The position numbers were made by a program, and so were the translations under genes. 64,000 nucleotides of DNA, taken from positions 105,629,409 through 105,693,408 of the forward strand of contig NC_053495.1 of NCBI RefSeq assembly GCF_905171775.1, written 5' to 3'. Every line of letters begins with the position of its first letter. The stretch's first letter is position 1. Below are positions 20,717-30,492 of this stretch, one piece after another. A model generated the notes under the pieces. That model did not search any database and was not told the origin of the DNA. It saw only the letters and a program-made list of their open reading frames with translations. The DNA is from Rana temporaria. Taxonomy: Eukaryota; Chordata; Amphibia; Anura; Ranidae.

Positions 20717-22104
20717 ATGGCGGCTGGTGCAAATACCGAGAAGAAGGATCGGAGGAAGAGAAACTATTGCCCGGAGGAGAGGGCAATTATTGTTGCGGGC
20801 ATAGTGGCAAATTATAAATATCTCCATGGTGCCCTCAGTAATCAGACAAGCAAGGCCCGCAAAAAGGAGATCCTGATGGAGCTCAGCCTGCAGGTCAGTG
20901 CCGTCGGCAATGCCACCAGGACCACACAAGACATCCAAAAGAAGATCAATGATCTTAAAAGGAAGGTCCGTGAGAAGTTGGGTGCAATAGCAAGTCATGC
21001 CAGGGGCACGGGAGGAGGACCACCCTGTACTGTGAGGTTGACCCCGGAGGACGAGATGATCGCTCAATGCCTGCAGCGTGAGCAGGTGGAGGGCATGGAG
21101 GGGTACGACTCCGGATACCAGGCCTTGAGGACAGGTAAGTGTGTTTTATCTCCTATACGGTGTGTAGCATGTGAGGGGGTGGAAGGGAACATGTGACAAG
21201 TTTGTGGGTCCACCAACATGTGAATGGTTTCTGTCATCCATAAATGTTCAGGACGGAGCTGGGCCGTCGTCGGCTGCAGGGTGACCCACACCATCCAGGG
21301 TTGAGAGTGCCCATACCTCTCCCGTGAAGTAGAGGAGGAGCACAGGGACCTGGAGGATGCCGTTTTTATCCTTGAGGAAAATCCCAGCATCCATGAACCC
21401 TATTAACCCTTCTCCCCATCCCTGAACCCTCTCAACCCTCCTCCCCCATCCCTGAACCCTCTCAACCCTCCTCCCCCATCCCTGAACCCTCTCAACCCTC
21501 CTCCCCCATCATGGGACCCCCACAACCCTCCTCCCCCATCAGTGAACCCTCCCAACCCTCCTCCTCCATCAGGGGAAGCTCCACACGGGCCTCCCCATAT
21601 GCACAGCCTCAAGCCTCTCCTGCCCCCAGGAAGGCCACCAAAAAATCGAGAGGGGTTCCAGAGGCCATCCAGGAAACCCTTGCGAGGGATCAGGCCCACC
21701 AGACCCAGCATGTGGGTGCTGTTGCATGGGACATAAAGCGGGTCGCAGACAGCCTGGCCTCCTCTGCCCAGATAACAGAGTCTTTGGGGGATATCAGAGC
21801 CAATTCTGCAGCAGTGGCAACATGTGTTTGGGAGCTGCAGGCCACGACCTCCCGCCTGGTGTCTGAGGTCAAGAGCCTCACAGTGGCTGTTAAGGCCAAT
21901 ACGGCAGAGGTGAGGCACCTGAGGCGGCAACAAAATATCAACACCACCCACCAGCTGCGGATGCACGCTGAGACCACCGCGGTGCTCACCCGCATAGCGC
22001 TGGCGTTGGAGGGCAGGCAGCCAGAACCTCCCAGGAGTGGGAGACTTGAGGAGGAGTCTCCAGATGATGCCCCACCCCCACCTGAAGTTGCCCCAGGCAA
22101 GTGA
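20717..22104 (+). pseudogene. Harbinger 2 Myb/SANT-like accessory gene, lightly damaged
   Basis: Exon 1 (20717-21134) is intact: NYCPEERAIIVAGIV, SAVGNATRTTQDI and KKINDLKRK match copy 1, and it ends at a GTAAGT donor. The copy-1 acceptor CCACAG is mutated to CCATAA here. A nearby TTCAG at 21247-21251 would change the frame. In the frame homologous to copy 1 there is a TGA shortly after (GCAGGGTGA, where copy 1 has CGA). From 21511 to 22104 the frame is open again and encodes the Ser/Pro repeats and the helical C-terminus, ending EEESPDDAPPPPEVAPGK. So the gene is broken at the splice junction but otherwise well kept. Confidence 0.8.
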
Positions 22105-22633
22105 GGAGCCAAAGTCGGGGCACCAGGCAGAGCCCACAACAGGGCAATTGATTCTTTAATTTATTTTTTGTTCATCTCCGGTGAGGAGATTTATTTTTAT
22201 TTTATCTCCGGTGAGGAGATTTATTTATTTTTTATCTCCGGTGATTAGTGTTTTGTTTTATTTTAATACTGCACAAGATCAGTAGTGCAGGCTACAGTGT
22301 AACTAGTGTGTGAATGTGGGGGGTGACACTCCTGACAGTAAGGGGTGTCACCCTCGGTCGTTGGGGAGAAGTGATCCCCACGACCGTGTGAATGTGGTAT
22401 GAATGGTCAGCAACATAATTGGAGCCTTGCCGTGGCGTTGCTGCTCCCAAGTCCTGCATGGTGGACTTGGGCTAATCCAATGTGATGTGGATGTGGGGTG
22501 TGTGCTAGGGACCACAGTGGTGTGCATGAGTGCATTCTCCTTGTGCCATGATGAATGTGTGTGTGTTTAACGTGCAAACATGCCTACCACGAGGCATCTC
22601 CTGACTGCTGTTCCCTCAACAGACGGGGTAGCC

Positions 22634-23729
22634 TCAGTTAGGGGGGGGACTGTGTGGTTCGGGGGTCGGGTCATCATGTAGGTCAATCTCCAGGCCCTTT
22701 CTCATGGCGTAGTTGTGCAGAATGCAACATGCACCAATGATCTGGCACACAAAGTTCGGGGAATACAACAGGGTCCCCCCGGACTTATCCAGGCATCGGA
22801 AACGGGACTTCAGGAGGCCAAATGTGCGTTCCACCACTGCACGGGTACGTGTGTGTGCATCATTGTATTTTTGCTCTCCTCTGGTTTCTGGATCCCGGAA
22901 TGGAGTCATGAGATGGGGTCCAAGTGCATATGCCGCATCACCTGCAAGGGAAAAGACAGGAGAATGTTAGTCGTGCATGTGCCCCTCGTGATGTCTGCAT
23001 CATGGGGTCGGACAGTCATACCTGTCTCCCATGTCACTCACCAACCAGCCAGCTGTTCCTGTACACGTTCTGTTCAAATTCCATTGGGATGTTGCTTTGA
23101 CGGTATATGTAGCTGTCATGGCTGGACCCTGGGTGTTTGGCACGGACGTGCCATATGAGGCATTGGGCATCGGCTATCACCTATACGTTGATGGAATGCC
23201 AATGCTTACGATTGCAGTATATGTGTTCTGTGTCACGGGGGGGCCGTAGTGCCACATGGGTGCAATCAATGGCCCCCATGGTGCGTGGGAATCCTGCAAT
23301 TTTGAAGAAATCCGCCATTGCCTTATGCCGCAGATGCTCCTGGGTGGGTTTGATGATGTGGTGGGACATGCGTCTGAGGATTGCGGGGACAACCTGGTGC
23401 ACGCATCTGCTCATGGTGGATTGTGACATCCCAGCCACGACTCCACTTGTACGCTGAAATGATCCACTTGCAAGCACATGGAGTGTTGCCAGTACCTTGA
23501 CCAGTGGCTGCACTGCATGTGAGCGATGTGTCTTGCTGGTGATGTCATCATGAAGGGTTGTGGCTAGTTCCTGGATGGCTTCAGGGCTGAATACGAAGAT
23601 GCGATACACTTCCAAATCACCCATGCTAAAGACGTTCATGCGCATTCGGTATATCCTCTCCCGTGCCCTCCTCCATGCCCTCCTACGTGGCGGTGGACCC
23701 ATTAGTAGTGCTAGGACCACGGCTGCCAT
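22634..23729 (-). pseudogene. Harbinger 2 DDE transposase, one nonsense mutation
   Basis: Exon 1 is 23042-23729 and exon 2 is 22634-22941, joined by a 100-bp intron with GT donor and TTGCAG acceptor. The joined length is 332 codons. Exon 1 has an Arg-rich start, a helix-turn-helix-like GMSQSTMSRCVHQVV segment, then GAIDCTHV (first Asp). The second Asp lies in VIADAQC, just after a TAG that replaces the CAG of copy 1. Exon 2 has TRAVVERTFGLLKSRF with the catalytic Glu. A run of seven G near 22645 probably shifts the last codons (copy 1 continues PPLTEATPS). Apart from the TAG the DDE triad is present. A CTTGCAG just upstream of the ATG hints at a further 5' exon. Confidence 0.85.
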
Positions 23730-23760
23730 GTGTTGTCCTGCAAGTGTGGTTGCTCAGCTC

Positions 23761-24470
23761 TAGTGTTGCTCACGAATATTCGTATTGCGAATATTCGGCT
23801 CGAATATGGCATATTCGAGTATTCGCGAATATTTCGAATTTCGCGGTCAATATTCGCTATTCCGAATATTCGATTCAATTTTATTTTTAGAACAGATCAC
23901 ATCCTAGAGATCTCCATAGACGTCTAAAAGCATTGCTGGTATGATTAGAGACCTTGGGCCGAGTAGCTGAAGCCATCATTTTATATTGCCGAAAATTCGC
24001 ATTGCGATTATTCGGCAATAGGAATATTGCGCGATTATTTTCTCCGCCCTTCTTTTGCATCAGAGCCAGCAGTTGTCGAAATTCCGCAATCAATATCGCA
24101 TTCGCATTTTGCGAAATTTCGATACAATATCACGAATATTCTGAGCCAATCAGAGTGCTCCTAGCGCTGTTGTCGAAATTCCGCCATCAATATCGCATTT
24201 GCATTTTGCGAAATTTAGATACAATATCACGAATATTCTGAGCCAATCAGAGTGCAAAATATCACGAATATTCTGAGCCAATCAGAGTGCTCCTTCCGCT
24301 GTTGTCGAAATTTCACAATTATTTTCGCATTCGCAATAGCGAAATTTCGCAAAAATTTCATTTCGATAAAATATCACGAATATTCGAATTTAGCGAATAT
24401 TTCTCGAATATTCGGCTATATATTCGTGATATATCGCAAAATCGAATATGGCGTATTCTGCTCAACACTA
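23761..24470. mobile_element. hAT MITE, AATATTCG-rich
   Basis: Begins TAGTGTTGCTCACGAATATTCG and ends with its inverse, CTGCTCAACACTA. An exact 8-bp duplication CTCAGCTC (23753-23760 and 24471-24478) is diagnostic of hAT. The interior is dominated by CGAATATTCG palindromes. A unit ATATCACGAATATTCTGAGCC with AATCAGAGTGC occurs three times between 24125 and 24300. It has no coding capacity and lies just upstream of the Harbinger 2 transposase start. Confidence 0.9.
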
Positions 24471-25338
24471 CTCAGCTCGTCCGTAATGGTGCTGCTGAAG
24501 CTGCTCTCCAGCTGACTTGTGCAAGTCTGGTGCAAAGTTACCCCTGCTTTATGAGGGGTAACTTTAGGCCAGGCGTACAACTTACACGCACCGCGCGTAG
24601 CCTGCACCGGTCGCGCGTATGTTCGTGAATCGGCGGATCTCCCTCATTTGCATATTTGCATACAAAATCAATGGGTGCGCCAGATACGTTCGGCGTAAAT
24701 ATGCGCCCACGCTCCGCCGGCGGAGAAAAGTTACGTCGGTCGGGAGAAGCCTATTTTCAGGCGTATCTAGTTCTGTGGGTATGGCGCAAAAATATGACGG
24801 CGCACATTTACACTTACACGGCGTATCTCGAGATATGTCGGCGTAAGTCCTACCTGAATCTACCCTTATGTCTCTATACCCTGTCAACAGTCATTTCAGC
24901 AAAAAAATAATTTCCCTTACTGCTCCTTTAAGGGTTAGTTATTTAGTGTTGTATATTGACTATATTCATTGCATTGCTCGTTGACCGAGTAATCAATTCT
25001 TTTACTTTGCATAGTATTGTAGAAAGGAAGAGAGCTGGGTGAGGTTTGGCAAGAGGCTATTTCAATGTATATGTTTTGTTGAAAGGGTCCCTCTTGCTGT
25101 GTGCTCACACAGGTCTACATGACATTGTAGTTCAACTCATACTTAAGCTTTATTATTGTTATTGATACTGCAGGGATCTGCAAATAGAGTACCACTGTTT
25201 ACTCATGTTCCTTTGTTACTTCTTTAAGTAAAGCATTACTTTGGTTATATTGAAGTCTGTGTGCAGCTTATCTTTCATACTGCAAGATCCCTTCATTTAA
25301 GGTAACCCCTTTTATTTGCATAGTCTGTTGTAGTGTAA

Positions 25339-25758
25339 GGCCTCGTATACACGATCAGTCCATCTGATGACAACGGTCCGAGGGACCGTTGTCATCGGTT
25401 AACCGATGAAGCTGACTGATGGTCTGATGTGCCTAAACACCATTGGTTAAAAAAACGATTGTGTCAGAACGCTGTGACGTAAAACACAACGATGTGCTGA
25501 AAAAAACGATGTTCAATGCTTCCAAGCATGTGTCGACTTGATTCTGAGCATGCGCTGGTTTTTAACCGATGCTTTTGCATACTAACGATCGGTTTTGACC
25601 TATCGGTTAGGCGTTCATCGGTTCAATTTTAAAGCAAGTTCCTATTTTTTTGACCGAAGGTTAACTAACCGATGGGGCCCACACACGATCGGTTTGGACC
25701 GATGAAAATGGTCCATCAGACCATTCTCATCGGATGGACTGATCGCGTGTACGTGGCC
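25339..25758. mobile_element. Harbinger-type MITE, GGCCTCGTATACACGATC ends
   Basis: Inverted termini GGCCTCGTATACACGATC and GATCGCGTGTACGTGGCC are flanked by TAA (25336-25338 and 25759-25761). Inner hairpins read CAACGGTCC/GGACCGTTG and TCATCGGTTAACCGATGA. It has no ORF, is inserted in solo LTR copy 1, and is related to 14943-15254. Confidence 0.9.
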
Positions 25759-25912
25759 TAACGGGATATTGTGCTTCCTCACAAGCTACTGAGGTCCACA
25801 ACTCCCATATTACCAGGTGTGTCACAGGAGGGTTTTTGAGCCACTTTAAGGGGTTAATCACAGAGCGTAGACCCAAAACAACCAGTAGCTCCTCCAGGGG
25901 TAGTGCTACACT

Positions 25913-26319
25913 ATCAAATACATTGCAAGGCTTCAAAAGGCTTCTAGTCAGCAGTTTAGTTTCCACAATGTATTTGTTATATGCTTCAACAAATTATTTC
26001 CTGGTGTGTTCTCTTTTAGATGCACATGGTCTCAAAGCATAGAGATAGTTTAAGAAATATCTAAAATGCTACTGAACACATATTGTACTGTATTTTTCTT
26101 TTCTGTACTGACACAAAAAACAAATTGCTAATTTTATAACAAGTATTAGAGTGCAGTCAAATGCACAGAAAAAAATTACAAGAACCACTGGACTGTGTAC
26201 ATACCCTAAAGGTCTTCTACAAAATAACTCTGCTGATGACTAATTAACTGTGCTAGCAGGAACATTAATTTTGTATTTAAAAGGATGGCATAGAAGTTAT
26301 ATTAGTTGAAAATGTATCA
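25913..26319. other. Spacer between two solo LTR copies
   Basis: 407 bp of unclassified AT-rich sequence. There is no primer-binding site or polypurine tract. With the CTAT duplication of copy 1 this argues against the two LTRs belonging to one provirus. Confidence 0.5.
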
Positions 26320-28450
26320 TGTAAGGGTAGCGGAGTATTGCGTTTCTGATGTAATACAAAAGACTACTGTTGCTGATCGTGAAGGATCTCAGCTCCCTCC
26401 GGTGGCCGAGTTGGGTTATAGCCACCTGTTGTTTACACTTTGTTCTGGTACTACAGTGAATGTTGGGGATTGAGTTCAGAAGGAGAAGAGACTCCATTTG
26501 CCCTGGCCTGTAATGAACTACATTACACAGAGAGCAGCTGTACAACTCCAAGATGCTTTGCCTTCCACACCGCCTGCAGAGGAAGGTGATTTAAGGGGGA
26601 GGACGTTTTTGGCGCTCTCTCTCTGGACCACCTCTTCAACCCAGGAGGACACTGTCTAAGGTGTCTTCACGGGAAGTAGGCTGCAGCTGAGGCCTACATA
26701 CGCCCGGGTGGAATGGCGTTTGAGACGGAGGGACGGAGCTTCTGCCGGAGTCATCAGACGAGATCCCAGTAACCCTGCGACATGTCTGAAGACCGGACAT
26801 TGCTGACCGACCAGACGGTGTGCCATAGAGGGACAAGGCCTGAACCTGTTGGGTGAGATGGGCACTTGCCTGAAAGAACTGATTGGCTTGCGGAAGGGTG
26901 GATCGTTGATATCCATCTTTGTGGCTTAACTATCCAGGAAACTTTTAACAGTTTACTATTACCCTTTTGGATTACAAGTTGTTCTTTGCGTGCCTACGCA
27001 TGCCAACGAACAAGTGCACAAACTGTTATTAGGGGACTGTGTTGAAGTTTGGTCTGGCCATCCTAATTAGCTATAGCTATAATACTCAAGGGCTATCTGT
27101 TTAGAGTTGTATCTTCACTTTATTGGTTGCATTACTCGCTGGTCGAGTGATCAGTGTTAATACTTTAATCAGTTCTACTACTTTAATCAGTTCTACTAGT
27201 TTATATTGTATTGTAGAGAGGTAAGAGCATTGCATGCTTGTGACCCTACCCTCTCCAAGTTTTGCTGGAGGTGTGCGTGAGCTGTGGGCTCTCTATTTCA
27301 TATTTTCTGGGAATGTCCTCTCATTGGCCCTTTTTGGATAAGGATTCAAGAGCTTCTACAGTCACTGCTATCCCATCCCGTTCCCTTGTCACCTTTGCAC
27401 TTCATATTGGGCTTGCCCCTTATGGGTCTGCCTAAGACATCGCAGAAACTTATGTCCTTTGTCCTTTTGGCCACAAAGAGAGCCATCACCAGGCTCTGGC
27501 TCTCCACTTCACCCCCCACTATTCACCAGGTTCTCTCAATTATAGTAGATACGCGTAGGATGGAACACTTGACTGCTAAGATTGAAGGCACCCTGCCTTT
27601 GTTTGAGAGCATTTGGAAATTGTGGGATGATTCCAAGTTCTCATCGGGATATCTATCTGATCCCTCTCATGAGTCTTGATTTCCATGGTGCATATTTTAT
27701 TTTCTGTTTATTCTTTCTTTGTTTTTATTTTCTGGTTCTCTTTATACCTTTTTGTCCGGTAATAGATGACCTTTTATAGATCTGTTTGTCTTGGATTATG
27801 GCTAGCTTACATTGCCTTGATACCTGAATATCTTACATGATTTTGTCAGATTGTGCCTGTATCACCACATTGTCTAAGGTTTGTCGGCTATGTATTACCG
27901 AAAGTTGAACTTACTTGTTGCAATGTCATATTCTGTATACTGACTTTGAAAATTTCATAAATAAACAATAAAAAAAAAAAAAAGAGAGGTAAGAGCTGGG
28001 TGAGGTTTGGCAAGAGGGCATTTCAATGTATATGTTTTGTTGAAAGAGACCCCCTTGCCGCGTGCTCACACAGGTTTATTTGACATTGCAGCCTAGCTGT
28101 CGCTAAAGCTTTATTACTGTTGTTGATGCTTCAGGGATCTGCGGATAGAGTGTCACTGTTTTACTCATATTTTTTTGTTCTTCTTCAAGTAAAGCATTAT
28201 TTTGGTTATCTTGAAGTCTGTGTGAAGCCTATCTTTCATACTGCAAGACCCTTCCACTTAAGGTAACCTTTTTTTTATTTGCATAATCTGTTGCTGTGTA
28301 AAGGAATACTGTGTTTCCTCACAAGTTATTGAGGTCCACAACTCCTATATTACCAGGTGTGTCACAGGAGGGTTTTGAGACACTTTAAGGGGTTAGTTAC
28401 CGAGCGTAGACCCAAAAACAACCAGCAGCTCTTCCGGGGGTAGTGCTACA
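26320..28450. mobile_element. Solo LTR (TGTA...CTACA), copy 2, with a LINE insertion
   Basis: Starts TGTAAGGGTAGCGG and ends GGGGTAGTGCTACA. It is colinear with copy 1 over its whole length, including GATCGTGAAGGAT near the start and CACAACTCCTATATTACCAGG near the end. Without the LINE it is about 1.36 kb. No clear duplication flanks it (ATCA and TAGG). Confidence 0.75.
27229..27982 (+). mobile_element. 5'-truncated L1/Tx1-type LINE 3' end
   Basis: A perfect 14-bp duplication AGAGAGGTAAGAGC flanks it (27215-27228 and 27983-27996), with an A-rich tail at 27970-27982. It encodes the last 130 or so residues of ORF2: GSLFHIFWECPLIGPFW is the C-terminal Cys/His segment of L1-type ORF2, and the frame stops at 27679. 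About 290 bp of 3' UTR follow. Divergent from the two full-length L1 copies. Confidence 0.9.
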
Positions 28451-28540
28451 TAGGCATACCAACTATAGGCCTTAGTTCTAAATATATATACAGTAGATAG
28501 TATTGCAAATGTCTATATATGTGATTAATACACAAGACAG

Positions 28541-29512
28541 TTAACCACTTCAGATCCCGCCCATAGTAATATGATGTCCACAGATTGGATCTCCCATCCT
28601 GGGTGGATGTTGTATGATGTCCTGGGCTTCCCGGCCATCTAGGGGTCGCTCGCCGCCGGGGTCGCACGCACGCCCGCGGCATCGCTCGGGACCCGATGCA
28701 TCTGCTCGGTGGCTGTGATCTCTGCCGGGCACCCGTGATTGCCCGCAGTCACGGCAGGACCGTGGATCGATGTGTGTAAACACACCGATCCATGTTCTGT
28801 CTGAGGTGAGACCGATGACCCAGTACAGAGAAACACAGATCAGTCTCCTTCCCTTGTGAGTCCCCTCCCCCTACAGTTAGAATCACTCCCAGGTAACATA
28901 TTTAACCCCTTCAGAGCCCCCTAGTGGTATCCCCTTCCCTGCCAGTCACATTTACACAGTAATCAGTACAGTTTTATAGCAGTAATCGCTGTATAAATGT
29001 GAATGGTCACAAAAATGTGTCAAAAGTGTCCGATATGTTCGTCGCAATGTCACAGTCACAATAAAAAACGCAGATCGCTGCCATTACTAGTAAAAAAATA
29101 AATAAAAATGCAATAAATCTATCCCCTATTTTGTAGACTCTATAACTTTTGCGCAAACCAATCAATAAATGCTTATTGCGATTTTTTTACCAAAAATACG
29201 TAGAAGAATACATACCAGCCTAAACTGTGATTTTTTTTTTTTTTAATTGTGTGTATTAAATCAAAATGTTGAAAATATTGTGTTTTTTTCAAAATTGTCG
29301 CTCTTCTTTTGTTTATAGCACAAAAAAACCCCACAGAGGTGATCAAATACTGCCAAAAGAAAGCTCTATTTGTGGGATAGAAATCAAAATCAAAATCTAT
29401 TTTGTTTGGGTGCAACGTCGTGCAATTATCAGTTAAAGCGTCGCAGTGGCGTATTGCAAAAAGTGCTCTGGTCAGGAAAGGGGTAAATTCTTTCCGGGGC
29501 TGAAGTGGTTAA
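28541..29512. mobile_element. TTAACCACTT repeat, copy 1 (complete)
   Basis: TTAA lies at 28541-28544 and 29509-29512, with inverted termini CCACTTCAG and CTGAAGTGG. The interior is GC-rich on the left (CGCGGCATCGCTCGGG) and AT-rich on the right (AATAAAAATGCAATAAA, GTAGAAGAATAC, AAAAGAAAGCTCTATTT). The same order is seen in the copies around 34812-35548, 38455-40380 and 51554-52547. No coding capacity. The TTAA flanks suggest piggyBac- or Kolobok-type mobilisation. Confidence 0.8.
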
Positions 29513-29639
29513 TATATTAAATGCTTATACCTAAAGAAGGAAAAAATATTATACAAATTTCAGACTTATATCTTTACTCAATGTATATATCAAAATTTAA
29601 GCCATAATCTAGCAGGGTTCATAAAACATTGGGGGGAAA

Positions 29640-30007
29640 GGGATCATTCAGACGGGTGCTGAGACCCGTCCTGTATGCTGAATCATTGTCTACCACATCT
29701 GCATCCACCTCATAGCTGAGCATAGGCGGTCAATAGAATTGGATGCAGACATAGCGACCGCATGGACACAGTCACATATTGAAATATAACATGCAAGAAG
29801 AAGACACTGTTTGTTTGGATTTATGTACTTCCTCCTGCCTGCTTGTCTAAAATTGATATGCCATTGGATCTGTGCAACCACTGCATCTGCACCCACTTCT
29901 ATTGGATGCCTGTGTGCAACTCCAAAGTTGCACACAGGCACAGCAGCCAGCACAGCAGCCAGCACAGACAACAGAGGACGTATCTCAGTGCCCATCTAAA
30001 TGAGCCC
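29640..30007. mobile_element. Harbinger-type MITE, GGG(A/C)TCATT ends
   Basis: Inverted termini GGGATCATTCAGACGGG and the inverse of GGGCTCATTTAGATGGG extend over about 32 bp and are flanked by AAA (29637-29639 and 30008-30010). A perfect hairpin GCCTGTGTGCAACT/AGTTGCACACAGGC lies at 29908-29939. No ORF. Confidence 0.8.
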
Positions 30008-30489
30008 AAAAACAGAATGATTACCGTACTTATGGCACATGCTGAAATGGCTGTTGATTAATTGAATTACCTAAAACCTAGAGTGCTTTAATTTCCCTCT
30101 ACATTATGTGGTTGATTTATGAAAGGAAAATAGGCATTTAATTTTGCAAGTAATATTGAACTTTGCAAGTGAATTTTTCACAGAAATTAGTGAATGTGAT
30201 GAAATTTTACTTTGCAAAGAATACACAGTCATGTGCAAAGAAAACAAAAAAACATTTTTTATTGCACAAGATTGGATAATGAAAGTCTCATTCACTAAGC
30301 TCTGTGCAAAATTCACATACAAAATGCAACTTACCCGCAAAGCAAACATTCTACGAGGGGTCTTCAAAAAGTTGTTGTGCATATATTTTCGTTGGAAACG
30401 GTGAGGGTGGGAGGAGTAGTAATTGGTGACATCTGAGAGTGTCATGTGATTAGTCTGTTTGGCAAGCTGGCTGACCTTGCAGTTTAGCA
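30008..30489. other. Unclassified sequence
   Basis: AT-rich sequence with repeated TTTGCAA motifs. A minus-strand frame of 157 codons (30104-30577) has no recognisable domain, and its 5' end overlaps the Harbinger end at 30493. I call nothing here. Confidence 0.35.
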
Positions 30490-30492
30490 TAA

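Larger units (their letters stand above)
20305..24865. mobile_element. PIF/Harbinger transposon 2 (two genes, nearly intact)
   Basis: Ends GGGTAGATTCAGGTAG and CTACCTGAATCTACCC are inverted, with flanks TTT and TTA. The same two-gene convergent layout as Harbinger 1 is present. An hAT MITE interrupts it at 23761-24470. Subterminal GCCGGCGTAA and TACGCCG motifs recur on both sides, as in the MITEs with GGGCCAGATTC ends. Confidence 0.9.
19904..24931. mobile_element. TTAA-flanked MITE, family C, carrying Harbinger 2
   Basis: TTAA lies at 19904-19907 and 24928-24931, with termini AAAGGGTCACTAAAGGAA and TTCCCTTACTGCTCCTTT in inverted orientation. About 466 bp of MITE remain (19904-20304 and 24866-24931). 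The rest is the Harbinger element. Removing the MITE restores colinearity with LTR copy 2 (ACTTTAAGGG against ACTCAAGGG). Confidence 0.8.
15932..25912. mobile_element. Solo LTR (TGTAG...CTACA), copy 1, with nested insertions
   Basis: Starts TGTAGTGGGG and ends GGGTAGTGCTACA, flanked by CTAT at 15928-15931 and 25913-25916. The sequence is colinear with 26320-28450, which lets the insertions be subtracted: Harbinger 1 (16691-19896), a TTAA MITE with Harbinger 2 inside (19904-24931), and a Harbinger MITE (25339-25758). What remains is about 1.5 kb. There is no primer-binding site or internal coding region, so I call it a solo LTR. The superfamily is unknown. Confidence 0.7.

Noticed and set aside
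21403..22137. 244-codon minus-strand Gly-rich frame
   Set aside because: Antisense of the Ser/Pro repeat and C-terminus of the Harbinger 2 Myb-like gene.
15932..28450. The two LTRs as 5' and 3' LTR of one provirus
   Set aside because: Only 407 bp separate them, without primer-binding site or polypurine tract, and copy 1 has its own CTAT duplication.
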